NCBI GenBank assembly: GCA_050516505.1
Contig: CP191518.1
Coordinates: 2,294,001 to 2,358,000, forward strand
Direction: 5' to 3'
From: Scandinavium ludwigii_A
GTDB taxonomy: Bacteria; Pseudomonadota; Gammaproteobacteria; Enterobacterales; Enterobacteriaceae
Length of the DNA: 64,000 nucleotides
Below the pieces are notes generated by a model. That model ran no database searches, had not been told where the DNA came from, and worked only from the letters and a program-made list of their open reading frames with translations. The position numbers and the translations under genes were made by a program. This document shows, piece by piece, positions 50,282-58,456 of this stretch (the first letter of the stretch is position 1; the number at the start of each line of letters is the position of its first letter).

Positions 50282-52000
50282 ATGACCACATTATTAAGTA
50301 CCCACTCGCTGTGCAGCGAAACGGCCTTCGGCCCCCTGTTCACTGACCTCTCCTTTACGCTGAAAAAAGGCGATCGCGTCGGGCTGATTGGCTATAACGG
50401 CTGCGGCAAAAGTACCCTGCTAAAACTGCTGGATGGCACTGATGCGCCTTCTTCCGGCTACGTTTCCATTGCCAACCACTGCCTGCTGGCCCGCGTGGAA
50501 CAGCATCTGCCTGCATCCCTCGGCCCGCTGACGATGCTCGATGCGGTGCTGGATAACATTCCACTTGCGGAGCGAGAAGTTCAGCGCTGGCGTGCCGAAG
50601 CATTACTGGCGGAAATGGGTTTCAATGCCGATGACCGGGGGTTAACCGCTGCCACGCTGAGTGGTGGTCAGCATACGCGTCTCCTGCTGGCGCGGGCGTT
50701 GATGACGTCTCCGGACCTTTTGCTGCTGGACGAACCAGGCAACCACCTCGATCTGCCTACATTGCTGTGGCTGGAGCGTTTTCTCAACGGCTGGAACGGC
50801 AGTTTTATCGTCGTTTCCCATGACAAACAGCTGCTGGATAACGTGACCAACACCAGCTGGATCCTGCGTGACCACCGGCTGCACAGCTTTTCCCTGCCCT
50901 GTAGCGCTGCTCGTCAGGCGCTGTTGGAACAGGATGAAAACGATGCCCTGCGTTTCAAAGCGGAACAGAAAGAGATCGACCGGGTGGCCGCCAGCGCCAA
51001 ACGGCTGGCGGTCTGGGGCCACGTGTATGACAACGAAGATTTGTCGCGAAAAGCCAAACAGATGGAAAAACAGGTTGAGCGGTTGAAGGCGAGCCAGACC
51101 GACGTCACCGCAGGCAGTCAGTGGCGCTTGCAGTTGCATGGCGACCTGCTGCGCGCCGACCGACTGCTGGAGCTGGAAAATCTGTCCGTCTCACCGGCGG
51201 CCGGACTCGCGCCGCTGTTTAGCACGCCGATTGCGCGGTTGAAAAGCGGCGACCGGGTGGCGGTGATTGGCCGTAATGGCTGCGGGAAATCGTCGCTGCT
51301 GCGGCTTATCTGGCAGCAATACCAGGCCGGCGTTCCAGTGGAAGGATTAACTCTCCACCCGCGCGTGGCGCTGGGTTATTACGATCAGACGCTGCATCAG
51401 TTAGCGAGTCACACCACGCTGTTTGACGCACTGGAGCCGTTCGCGCCTGCGCCGGAAATGCGAAAAATGGCGTTAATCAGTGCCGGTTTCGCCTGGGCGA
51501 GACAGGGCCAGCGCGTCGATTCTCTGAGCGGCGGAGAGCGTTCCCGGCTGTTATTCGTCGGCCTGACGCTGGCGCGCTACAGCCTGCTGATGCTCGATGA
51601 ACCAACCAACCATCTCGACATGGAAGGCAAAGAGGCGCTGGCGGAAACACTGCAAACCTTCGCCGGCGGCGTGCTGCTGGTCAGTCATGACAGGCATCTC
51701 ATGCAGCAGAGCTGCAATCGTTTCTGGTTGATTGAAAACGGCGTGCTGGAAGAGTGGCATGATGCCGATGCGGCGTGGGAACGGCTGCGAGAACCGTTCC
51801 CGGTCGTTGCAGATTCGAAGCCCATTATCGCGACGGAAGCGTTATCAGACGCCACAGACGATTTGCTGGAAACTCTGCTGACGCTCGAAACGCAGCTGGC
51901 TGACGATCTGGCGCGGAAACCGAAGCACCAAAAACCTCAGCTTCAGGCCCAGTGGCGGCGTGAAATTGATGTACTTACGGCGCGTCTGGACTCGCTGTAA
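50282..52000 (+). CDS. ABC-F family ATPase (ribosome-associated, resistance-type candidate)
   Basis: 572 residues, two ABC domains and no membrane segments. ABC1: Walker A GYNGCGKST (37-45), signature LSGGQ, Walker B LLLLDEPGNHLD. ABC2: GRNGCGKSSLL, LSGGERSRL, MLDEPTNHLD. Between them is a charged linker (about 215-285, DENDALRFKAEQKEIDRVAA...), the element that reaches the P-site tRNA in ABC-F factors. It is not EttA, Uup, YbiT or YheS by sequence. The attenuation-like leader suggests a factor induced by a ribosome-targeting drug, but this is inference. A weak ribosome site contrasts with the strong one of the leader peptide. Confidence 0.9.
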   Translation: MTTLLSTHSLCSETAFGPLFTDLSFTLKKGDRVGLIGYNGCGKSTLLKLLDGTDAPSSGYVSIANHCLLARVEQHLPASLGPLTMLDAVLDNIPLAEREVQRWRAEALLAEMGFNADDRGLTAATLSGGQHTRLLLARALMTSPDLLLLDEPGNHLDLPTLLWLERFLNGWNGSFIVVSHDKQLLDNVTNTSWILRDHRLHSFSLPCSAARQALLEQDENDALRFKAEQKEIDRVAASAKRLAVWGHVYDNEDLSRKAKQMEKQVERLKASQTDVTAGSQWRLQLHGDLLRADRLLELENLSVSPAAGLAPLFSTPIARLKSGDRVAVIGRNGCGKSSLLRLIWQQYQAGVPVEGLTLHPRVALGYYDQTLHQLASHTTLFDALEPFAPAPEMRKMALISAGFAWARQGQRVDSLSGGERSRLLFVGLTLARYSLLMLDEPTNHLDMEGKEALAETLQTFAGGVLLVSHDRHLMQQSCNRFWLIENGVLEEWHDADAAWERLREPFPVVADSKPIIATEALSDATDDLLETLLTLETQLADDLARKPKHQKPQLQAQWRREIDVLTARLDSL

Positions 52001-52009
52001 TTCCCTTTT

Positions 52010-52037
52010 CAGGCACCTTCGGGTGCCTGTTTTTTTG
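52010..52037 (+). terminator. Intrinsic terminator of the ABC-F gene
   Basis: caggcacc-ttcg-ggtgcctg (52010-52029) is an 8-bp stem with a TTCG tetraloop, followed by eight T residues. Confidence 0.95.
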
Positions 52038-52232
52038 TCTGAATACGCAGTTATTCATAAGCATGGTTTATGGTTCCTATAATTTTAAACACCACTAATT
52101 ATCGTAAAATGATTACGTTATGTTGCGAAGGGCTTGCTAAATCAGCGGAATGCTTTAACTCTAAAGGAGTAACGACGTGCTTCACAGACGCCGTACCTGC
52201 ATTGCAGATTTTCATCCAAAAAGGAGACATAC

Positions 52233-53243
52233 ATGAAGGCTGCTGTTGTAACTCAAGACCATCAGGTCAATGTGACTGAAAAAACGCTTCGTCCGTTGAA
52301 GCATGGCGAAGCGCTGCTTAAGATGGAATGCTGCGGCGTTTGCCACACCGACCTCCACGTCAAGAATGGCGATTTCGGTGATAAAACCGGTGTCATTCTG
52401 GGCCATGAAGGTATTGGGGTCGTGAAAGAAGTCGGCCCGGGCGTCACCTCTCTGAAACCCGGCGACCGCGCCAGCGTGGCATGGTTCTTCGAAGGCTGCG
52501 GCCACTGTGAATACTGTAATAGCGGCAACGAAACGCTCTGTCGCTCGGTGAAAAATGCCGGTTACACCGTCGACGGCGGAATGGCCGAAGAGTGTATCGT
52601 CACCGCCGATTACTCGGTAAAAGTACCGGACGGTCTGGAATCCGCGGCGGCTAGCAGCATCACCTGTGCGGGCGTCACGACCTATAAAGCGGTCAAAATG
52701 TCCGGAATCAAACCAGGCCAGTGGATAGCCATTTACGGCCTGGGGGGTTTGGGTAACCTCGCGCTGCAATACGCGAAAAATGTATTCAATGCCAAAGTCA
52801 TCGCTTTGGACGTCAACGACGCGCAGCTAAAACTGGCGGAGGAAATGGGCGCCGATCTGGTGATCAACTCCCGCAGCGAAGACGCGGCGAAAATCGTGCA
52901 GGAAAAAACTGGCGGCGCGCACGCAGCCGTTGTCACTGCCGTCGCAAAAGCAGCGTTCAACTCCGCGGTCGATGCGGTTCGCGCCGGTGGCCGAGTGGTT
53001 GCCGTTGGTCTGCCGTCAGAATCCATGAGTCTTGATATCCCGCGCCTGGTACTGGACGGTATTCAGGTCGTGGGTTCGCTGGTGGGTACCCGTCAGGATC
53101 TGGTTGAAGCATTCCAGTTTGCCGCAGAAGGCAAAGTGGTGCCGAAAGTCACCATGCGTCCCATCGGTGATATCAACGCTATTTTCAAAGAAATGGAACA
53201 AGGGCAGATTCGCGGCCGTATGGTCATCGACCTGCGTCATTAA
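52233..53243 (+). CDS. adhP: Alcohol dehydrogenase, propanol-preferring
   Basis: 336 residues, clear orthologue of E. coli AdhP, a zinc and NAD-dependent alcohol dehydrogenase. C37 in CCGVCHTDLH and H58 in GHEG bind the catalytic zinc; GCGHCEYCNSGNETLC is the structural zinc site; AIYGLGGLGNLALQ is the NAD motif. Aaaaaggagacatac precedes the ATG. It ends with an intrinsic terminator shared with the convergent Rrf2 gene. Confidence 0.97.
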   Translation: MKAAVVTQDHQVNVTEKTLRPLKHGEALLKMECCGVCHTDLHVKNGDFGDKTGVILGHEGIGVVKEVGPGVTSLKPGDRASVAWFFEGCGHCEYCNSGNETLCRSVKNAGYTVDGGMAEECIVTADYSVKVPDGLESAAASSITCAGVTTYKAVKMSGIKPGQWIAIYGLGGLGNLALQYAKNVFNAKVIALDVNDAQLKLAEEMGADLVINSRSEDAAKIVQEKTGGAHAAVVTAVAKAAFNSAVDAVRAGGRVVAVGLPSESMSLDIPRLVLDGIQVVGSLVGTRQDLVEAFQFAAEGKVVPKVTMRPIGDINAIFKEMEQGQIRGRMVIDLRH

Positions 53244-53260
53244 TCCGCTCTTAAACGACA

Positions 53261-53286
53261 AACGGCGCCAAAAGGCGCCGTTTTTA
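53261..53286. terminator. Bidirectional terminator between adhP and the Rrf2 gene
   Basis: acggcgcc-aaaa-ggcgccgt, an 8-bp stem at 53262-53281, followed by ttttta. The A-rich left side also gives the opposite strand a T-tract. Confidence 0.9.
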
Positions 53287-53301
53287 TTGAGATCGGTATT
53301 C

Positions 53302-53811
53302 TCAGGCTTTACGCCGACGATCGTTAATCCATTGCTTAACTTCAAGGGTGAACGTCTCCGGCGCTTTGCGAAACATTTTACGCGCCAGGTCGAGGATCGT
53401 ATGGCGAGCCAGTTCTTCTTCCATCCGCTGTTGCGCGCTGTCCATTACCGAACGCACGCCACACGGGCCATCGCATACCCATGATGGCGGGGCTTCATCG
53501 AACACCGCCAGACGCTGGCGAATTTCGCGGCACTCGAACATCGATTTATCACCGTCGATGGCATGCACAATATCCAGCACGCTGATGAGTTCACTGGCTC
53601 GCGCCAGCCGAAATCCCCCGCCCTTGCCCTCCGTACTCACCACCAGCCCGGCGCGAGAAAGACGGGTAAATATTTTCGCCAGATAGTCATAAGGCACGTT
53701 CTGCAGTTCCGCCAGCTCACGCACGTTCATTTCACGCGCATCGCCATTCGCATCCACCATGCTCATCAAGCTGTGGATCCCGTACTCCACGCCAGAACTG
53801 TAAAACGCCAT
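53302..53811 (-). CDS. Rrf2-family transcriptional regulator
   Basis: 169 residues. Winged HTH (about 1-75) with MAFYSSGVEYGIHSLMSMVD and YLAKIFTRLSRAGLVVSTEG, then KGGGFRLARA, the Rrf2 signature. Three Cys (C94, C113, C117 in ECREIR and VCDGPCGV) match the iron-sulphur or thiol-sensing region of IscR/NsrR-type proteins but with different spacing. It diverges from the flavoprotein at 53944. The 24-bp palindrome between them overlaps the promoter of that gene, so it is probably its redox-responsive repressor. Confidence 0.9.
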   Translation of the reverse strand: MAFYSSGVEYGIHSLMSMVDANGDAREMNVRELAELQNVPYDYLAKIFTRLSRAGLVVSTEGKGGGFRLARASELISVLDIVHAIDGDKSMFECREIRQRLAVFDEAPPSWVCDGPCGVRSVMDSAQQRMEEELARHTILDLARKMFRKAPETFTLEVKQWINDRRRKA

Positions 53812-53867
53812 TCTATGATCCTCTTCGGTGTATTCACGGTGATGATAACTCAGATACTCAGAAAGAT

Positions 53868-53897
53868 CTTGTCGGAGTTAACTCCGACAAGTATAGT
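53868..53897 (+). promoter_or_regulatory. Promoter and Rrf2 operator
   Basis: A perfect 24-bp palindrome (53868-53891; half cttgtcggagtt) covers -35 TTGTCG (53869-53874) and the exact 17-bp spacer before -10 TATAGT (53892-53897), reading toward the flavoprotein gene. A repressor bound to the dyad would occlude RNA polymerase. Binding by the divergent Rrf2 protein is inferred from position. Confidence 0.8.
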
Positions 53898-53943
53898 GGC
53901 AGTTATCGGGGCCGAGCGGCCTGAAAATGCAGAAGGACAAAAC

Positions 53944-55146
53944 ATGAAACAACGTATTCTTATCATCGGTAGCGGTTTCGCAGGTATGTGGTCCGCCGTC
54001 AGTGCGGCACGTCTGGCGCATCTGCAGGGCAACGATTCTTTGGAAATCGCCGTGCTGGCACCGCAGCCTGAACTGCGCGTCAGACCGCGTTTTTACGAAG
54101 CGAACGTTTCGACGCTGACCGCTGATTTACAGCCGCTGTTTGCTGAACTGAATATCCGTTTCATCGCGGGTCACGCCGAACGTATCGACGCCACAGAAAA
54201 TAGCGTGTGGTACAAAACGCCTGATTCGCAATCGACCTTTATGACTTATGATCGCCTGATTATTGCCAGCGGCAGCCACCTGCATCATTTCGGTATCGAA
54301 GGCATCGCTGAGCACGGCTTCGATGTCGATCAGATGGACTCTGCTCAGCGTCTGGAAGATCACCTGCACACGTTAGCAAATCAGCCGGAAAGCCCTGCCC
54401 GCAACACCGTGGTTGTTTGCGGCGGCGGTTTCACCGGCATTGAACTGGCCACTGAACTCCCTTCTCGTTTAAAAGCGCTGTTTGGCGAAAATACACAGAC
54501 TAGAATAGTCGTAGTAGAAAGGGGTTCTGAGATTGGTGGCCGCTGGAGCGAAGCGCTGCGCGACGTTATCCGAAACGCCTCAGACGAACTGGGGATCGAA
54601 TGGCGTCTGAATGCCGGCGTGGAAGTGGTCGATGCCTCCGGCGTTACCTTGCAGGATGGCAGCCGGATCGACGCCGCAACCGTGGTCTGGACGGCGGGTG
54701 TCAAAGCCAGGCCGCTGGGTGAAAACCTCACCGCAGACCGCGATGCGCTGGGTCGTTTTGTCGTCAACGAAGAATTACAAATCCCGACCTACAGCAATAT
54801 TTTCGCGACCGGCGACATGGCCCATGCGAAATCCGACGATATCGGCAACACGGCATTGATGACCTGCCAGCACGCCATTCAGCTCGGGAAGTTCGCCGGC
54901 CATAATGCCGCAGCCAGCCTGCTTGGCGTGGAAGGTTTGCCGTATCGCCAGGTGAATTACGTGACCTGCCTTGATCTCGGTGCGTGGGGCGCGGTGTACA
55001 CCGAAGGCTGGGATCAGCAGCTGAAACTGGTTCGTGAAGACGCTAAAAAGCTGAAAATTGCCATCACAAACGAGCTTATCTATCCGCCGAAAGCCGATCG
55101 CGACGTGGCCTTTGCCGCCGCCGACCCACTGGCTAAATTCGTGTAG
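53944..55146 (+). CDS. FAD/NAD(P)-dependent oxidoreductase (type-II NADH dehydrogenase-like)
   Basis: 400 residues from ATG 53944 (gaaggacaaaac upstream). Two dinucleotide-binding motifs: RILIIGSGFAGMWSAVSAAR for FAD and VVCGGGFTGIELATELPS for NAD(P), plus IFATGDMAH, the FAD-binding end motif. This is the layout of NDH-2 and sulphide:quinone reductase relatives; the redox-active CxxC of disulphide reductases is missing. Possible role: quinone or electrophile detoxification with NAD(P)H. Its promoter overlaps the Rrf2-type operator. Confidence 0.9.
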   Translation: MKQRILIIGSGFAGMWSAVSAARLAHLQGNDSLEIAVLAPQPELRVRPRFYEANVSTLTADLQPLFAELNIRFIAGHAERIDATENSVWYKTPDSQSTFMTYDRLIIASGSHLHHFGIEGIAEHGFDVDQMDSAQRLEDHLHTLANQPESPARNTVVVCGGGFTGIELATELPSRLKALFGENTQTRIVVVERGSEIGGRWSEALRDVIRNASDELGIEWRLNAGVEVVDASGVTLQDGSRIDAATVVWTAGVKARPLGENLTADRDALGRFVVNEELQIPTYSNIFATGDMAHAKSDDIGNTALMTCQHAIQLGKFAGHNAAASLLGVEGLPYRQVNYVTCLDLGAWGAVYTEGWDQQLKLVREDAKKLKIAITNELIYPPKADRDVAFAAADPLAKFV

Positions 55147-55173
55147 ATTGCTTGAATGCGCTCGCCGTAATAC

Positions 55174-55210
55174 CGTAATCTTGTTCGTTTTCAGGATGAA
55201 CAAGATTACG
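55174..55210 (+). promoter_or_regulatory. Hairpin directly before yddG
   Basis: cgtaatcttgttc (55174-55186) and gaacaagattacg (55198-55210) are perfect 13-bp arms around an 11-nt loop, ending 3 bp before the yddG ATG. The gene has no obvious free ribosome site; the only purine-rich stretch (aggat) lies in the loop. No T-run follows. It may control yddG translation or be an operator. Confidence 0.6.
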
Positions 55211-55213
55211 CTC

Positions 55214-56092
55214 ATGACAAAACAAAAAGCCACGCTCATCGGACTGCTGGCTATTCTGCTGTGGAGCACAATGGTGGGCCTGATTCGCGGCGTCAGCGAA
55301 GGCTTAGGCCCGGTCGGTGGTGCGGCGGCGATTTACAGTTGCAGCGGGTTGCTGCTACTCCTTACCGTCGGTTTTCCTCAACTCAAAACCTTTTCCTTTC
55401 GTTATCTGGTGGCAGGCTGCGTACTGTTTGTCACCTATGAAATCTGCCTCGCGCTCTCTCTGGGCTATGCCGCCACACGCCAACAGGCGATAGAAGTCGG
55501 GATGGTCAATTACCTCTGGCCAAGCCTGACTATCGCGTTTGCCATTTTGTTCAACGGACAGAAAGCCCGATGGTGGGTTGTGCCGGGACTGCTGATTTCT
55601 CTGCTCGGCGTCAGTTGGGTATTAGGGGGTGAGAACGGACTGAACCTGGTGGATATAAAACATAATATTGCGAGCAGTCCGCTCAGCTATATTCTGGCGT
55701 TTTGTGGGGCGTTTATCTGGGCGACGTACTGCACCGTTACCGCCAAATACGCCAAAGGCAAAAACGGGATTACGCTTTTTGTTTTACTGACCGCGCTTAG
55801 CCTGTGGGCTCAGTATTTTTCCAGCCCTCAGCCTGAAATGATTTTCAGCTGGCCAGTCGTGATTAAGCTTATTCTTTGTGCGCTGTCGTTAGGATTTGCC
55901 TATGCGGCGTGGAATATCGGTATTTTGCACGGCAGTGTCAGTTTGCTGGCGGTGGGTTCTTATTTTACCCCGGTGCTTTCTTCTGCGCTGGCGTCGGTTT
56001 TGCTTAGCGCCCCGCTCTCCTGGGCCTTCTGGCAAGGAGCCTGCATGGTATGTGCAGGCTCCTTGTTGTGCTGGTACGCAACGCGAAACTAA
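55214..56092 (+). CDS. yddG: Aromatic amino acid exporter YddG
   Basis: 292 residues, DMT superfamily (EamA), ten membrane helices, orthologue of E. coli YddG (MTKQKATLIGLLAILLWSTM, VGLIRGVSEGLGPVGGAAAI). It exports aromatic amino acids and, in Salmonella, methyl viologen together with an outer-membrane porin. It adjoins smvA, whose stop is immediately convergent. The start follows a perfect hairpin. Confidence 0.96.
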   Translation: MTKQKATLIGLLAILLWSTMVGLIRGVSEGLGPVGGAAAIYSCSGLLLLLTVGFPQLKTFSFRYLVAGCVLFVTYEICLALSLGYAATRQQAIEVGMVNYLWPSLTIAFAILFNGQKARWWVVPGLLISLLGVSWVLGGENGLNLVDIKHNIASSPLSYILAFCGAFIWATYCTVTAKYAKGKNGITLFVLLTALSLWAQYFSSPQPEMIFSWPVVIKLILCALSLGFAYAAWNIGILHGSVSLLAVGSYFTPVLSSALASVLLSAPLSWAFWQGACMVCAGSLLCWYATRN

Positions 56093-57583
56093 TTATACGG
56101 TCTGGCGCGCTTTCGCCAGGCCAAACCAAATCCCGACCGCCAGAATCAGCATCATGCTTCCGGCACTGAACAACGCCACGCTGTGCGAGGTAATAAAGGC
56201 GCTTTTCGCCGCCTCGGCAACCGAATCCGCCAGCGTCGGCGTCAGGGTCTGAGCCAACTGCATCGCTTCTCCGATTGACGACCCTGCCCGGCTGGCAGCG
56301 TCTGCATTCAGCCCTTCCGGCAGGACAATCGACGACGTGTAGCTCCGGGTCAGAATCAGGCCAAACAGCGCAATCCCCAGACCGGCACCCAATTCATACG
56401 CCATGGTTTCGATAGCTCCGGCTGCGGCCGCTTTTTCCTTCGGCGCTGCCGCCATAATCGCTGCCGTCGAGGCCAGTAAGGCGCTGGCAGCGCTAAAGCC
56501 TAACAGCGTCATCAGGCCCCATGCCTGCCATGGTTGGGTGCTAAAGTCGGTCATCGACAAGCCAAGGAAGCTAAATGCACTTAACGCCATACCGCCGGTT
56601 GCCACCTGACGCAGCCCCAGACGCGACACCATAACCCCGGCAATCGGGCCGCTAAAGCCGCTGGCGAGCATTAAGGGCAGCATAAACAACCCGGCCTCAA
56701 ATGGCGTTTTGCCATGCACAAACTGCAATTCCTGCGCCATCAGCAGTTCGAACCCCACCAACGTGATCATCGCCGTGACCGCCATCATCACGCCGCTGAG
56801 AATAATGCGGTGCGCGAACAGGCGCATATCGATCATCGGCGTGCGAGCATTCAGCTGAATACGCACGAAAGCGGTGAGCAGCGTCGCACCGAACAGCAGC
56901 ACAAGGCCGACAACCCACAGCGCCATCACGCCTTTCATCGCTGTTTTCGCACTCCATACAAGAAGCAAAATAGCGACGATCAGCATCAGCGCGTGGCTGA
57001 AATTCAGCGGCTGTTCGCGGCGTCCCGCCTGGCGCGGAACCACCCGTGCGCTAAGCGCCATCACAAACAGTACGATCGGCACGTTGATCAGGAATACGGC
57101 GCCCCACCAGAAATGCTCGAGCACAATCCCCCCGATCAGCGGACCAAACGCTGCGCCGCCGGACCCGACCGCAGCCCACATACCGAGTGCCATATTACGG
57201 TGGCGCGCTTCGCTGAAGGTATTGCGGATCCCGGCGAGCGTCGCCGGCACGATCATTGCCGCACCGATGGCCAGCACCGCACGTGCGGCAATCAGCCACT
57301 CGGCGGTGGTCGCAAACGCGGCGCACAGCGAGGCCAGACCAAACAGGCCACTACCGATAAGCAGCAGACGTTTAAAGCCGATGCGGTCGCCCAGCGCGCC
57401 CATCGGCAGAACCATACCCGCCATCACCAGCGAGTAGATATCAATGATCCACAGCAACTCGTTGCCGCTGGCCCCGAGCGAGACGCTCAACGTCGGCGCG
57501 GCGACGTGCAATACCGTGGCATCAATCGCTACCGGGATATACACCAGTACGATAGCAACTAACGTTAACCATTGACGAAACAT
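56093..57583 (-). CDS. smvA: Methyl viologen / cationic biocide efflux protein SmvA
   Basis: 496 residues from ATG 57583 (gagggaaagatt upstream), exactly the usual SmvA length; an in-frame GTG at 57676 lies in the operator region. DHA2-type MFS exporter with about 14 helices: IAIDATVLHVAAPTLS motif in helix 1 and AAFGPLIGGIVLEHFWWG in helix 5. Known substrates are methyl viologen, acriflavine, chlorhexidine and other quaternary cations. Divergent from smvR with operators between. Confidence 0.95.
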   Translation of the reverse strand: MFRQWLTLVAIVLVYIPVAIDATVLHVAAPTLSVSLGASGNELLWIIDIYSLVMAGMVLPMGALGDRIGFKRLLLIGSGLFGLASLCAAFATTAEWLIAARAVLAIGAAMIVPATLAGIRNTFSEARHRNMALGMWAAVGSGGAAFGPLIGGIVLEHFWWGAVFLINVPIVLFVMALSARVVPRQAGRREQPLNFSHALMLIVAILLLVWSAKTAMKGVMALWVVGLVLLFGATLLTAFVRIQLNARTPMIDMRLFAHRIILSGVMMAVTAMITLVGFELLMAQELQFVHGKTPFEAGLFMLPLMLASGFSGPIAGVMVSRLGLRQVATGGMALSAFSFLGLSMTDFSTQPWQAWGLMTLLGFSAASALLASTAAIMAAAPKEKAAAAGAIETMAYELGAGLGIALFGLILTRSYTSSIVLPEGLNADAASRAGSSIGEAMQLAQTLTPTLADSVAEAAKSAFITSHSVALFSAGSMMLILAVGIWFGLAKARQTV

Positions 57584-57607
57584 AATCTTTCCCTCTTCAA
57601 AACCAAA

Positions 57608-57660
57608 CTGGACACCTGTCCAGATTGCGATCCTGCTTGAGAGTTGAACGCTTGTCCAGC
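57608..57660. promoter_or_regulatory. SmvR-type operators in the smvA-smvR divergent promoter
   Basis: ctggacacctgtccag (57608-57623) is a perfect dyad with a 2-bp centre. A second, weaker site lies at 57645-57660 (tgaacgcttgtccag, half-site ctggaca on the minus strand). The second overlaps the spacer of a possible smvR promoter (TTGAAC 57644-57649, 18 bp, TATCAT 57668-57673). Repression of smvA by the TetR-type SmvR through such sites is known in Klebsiella; the site identity here is inferred. Confidence 0.75.
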
Positions 57661-57701
57661 TTTTTGTTATCATCACCGCATTACCGCCAAGGACCGAAAC
57701 T

Positions 57702-58277
57702 ATGAGCTATCTGAACCGGGAAGACCGTCGGGAATCCATCATGCAGGCCGCCATTCGCGTGGCGCTGGAAGAAGGGTTTACCGCCATGACCGTCCGTAAT
57801 ATCGCCAGCCGTGCGGGGATTGCCGCGGGCCAGGTTCACCATCACTTCACCTCGTCGGGCGAACTGAAATCACAGGCCTTTGTCAGGGTGATCCGCGAAA
57901 TGATGGAACTCCCTCTGGTCGAGGAAAATGCCCGTTGGCGCGAACGCCTGTTTGCGCTGCTCGGCAGTGAGGACCGACGTCTGGAGCCGTATATTCGCCT
58001 GTGGCGTCAGGCGCAACTGTTGGCCGACAGCGATCCAGAAATTAAAGGGGCGTATTTGCTGACCATGTCGATGTGGCACGAAGAGGCCGTCAGGCTGATC
58101 GTGGCCGGTGAAAAAGCCGGTGAATTTACGCTGAGCGATAGCGCCAAAGATATCGCCTGGCGTTTAATCTCACTGGTCTGCGGGCTGGACGGCATATATG
58201 TATTGGGCATGCCGGAAGTCGACGATGCCGCCTTTAATCGTCATTTACACCGCGCCCTCGATCTCGAATTAGTCTAG
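57702..58277 (+). CDS. smvR: TetR-family repressor of smvA
   Basis: 191 residues. The N-terminal TetR HTH contains GFTAMTVRNIASRAGIAAGQ and VHHHF (about 25-55), followed by a helical ligand-binding domain. Position and divergence from smvA match SmvR of Klebsiella and Enterobacter, whose loss raises chlorhexidine tolerance. Ccaaggaccgaaact precedes the ATG. Intact and full-length. Confidence 0.93.
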   Translation: MSYLNREDRRESIMQAAIRVALEEGFTAMTVRNIASRAGIAAGQVHHHFTSSGELKSQAFVRVIREMMELPLVEENARWRERLFALLGSEDRRLEPYIRLWRQAQLLADSDPEIKGAYLLTMSMWHEEAVRLIVAGEKAGEFTLSDSAKDIAWRLISLVCGLDGIYVLGMPEVDDAAFNRHLHRALDLELV

Positions 58278-58299
58278 TTTTTTACAATTAGTAACACTT

Positions 58300-58344
58300 A
58301 AGCGCAGCTATATTCCAGGCCCATTCGCGGGGTTGCGCTTTTTT
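58300..58344 (+). terminator. Terminator after smvR
   Basis: aagcgca (58300-58306) pairs with the end of ggttgcgctt (58331-58340), followed by tttt. The loop is long (about 27 nt), so it is probably a branched or weak intrinsic terminator. Confidence 0.55.
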
Positions 58345-58456
58345 ATCTATCCTTCTTTCACATAACCCTAAAAATCCTTACTTTTCGCGGAACATTACGT
58401 TCCGTCCGTCTCTTTTTGCTTATTTTTCATAACGTACTGGTGCAGACGAGGGCGAT

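Noticed and set aside
56714..57562. 282-codon open frame antisense to smvA
   Set aside because: His/Gln/Arg-rich translation typical of an antisense frame; smvA itself is certain.
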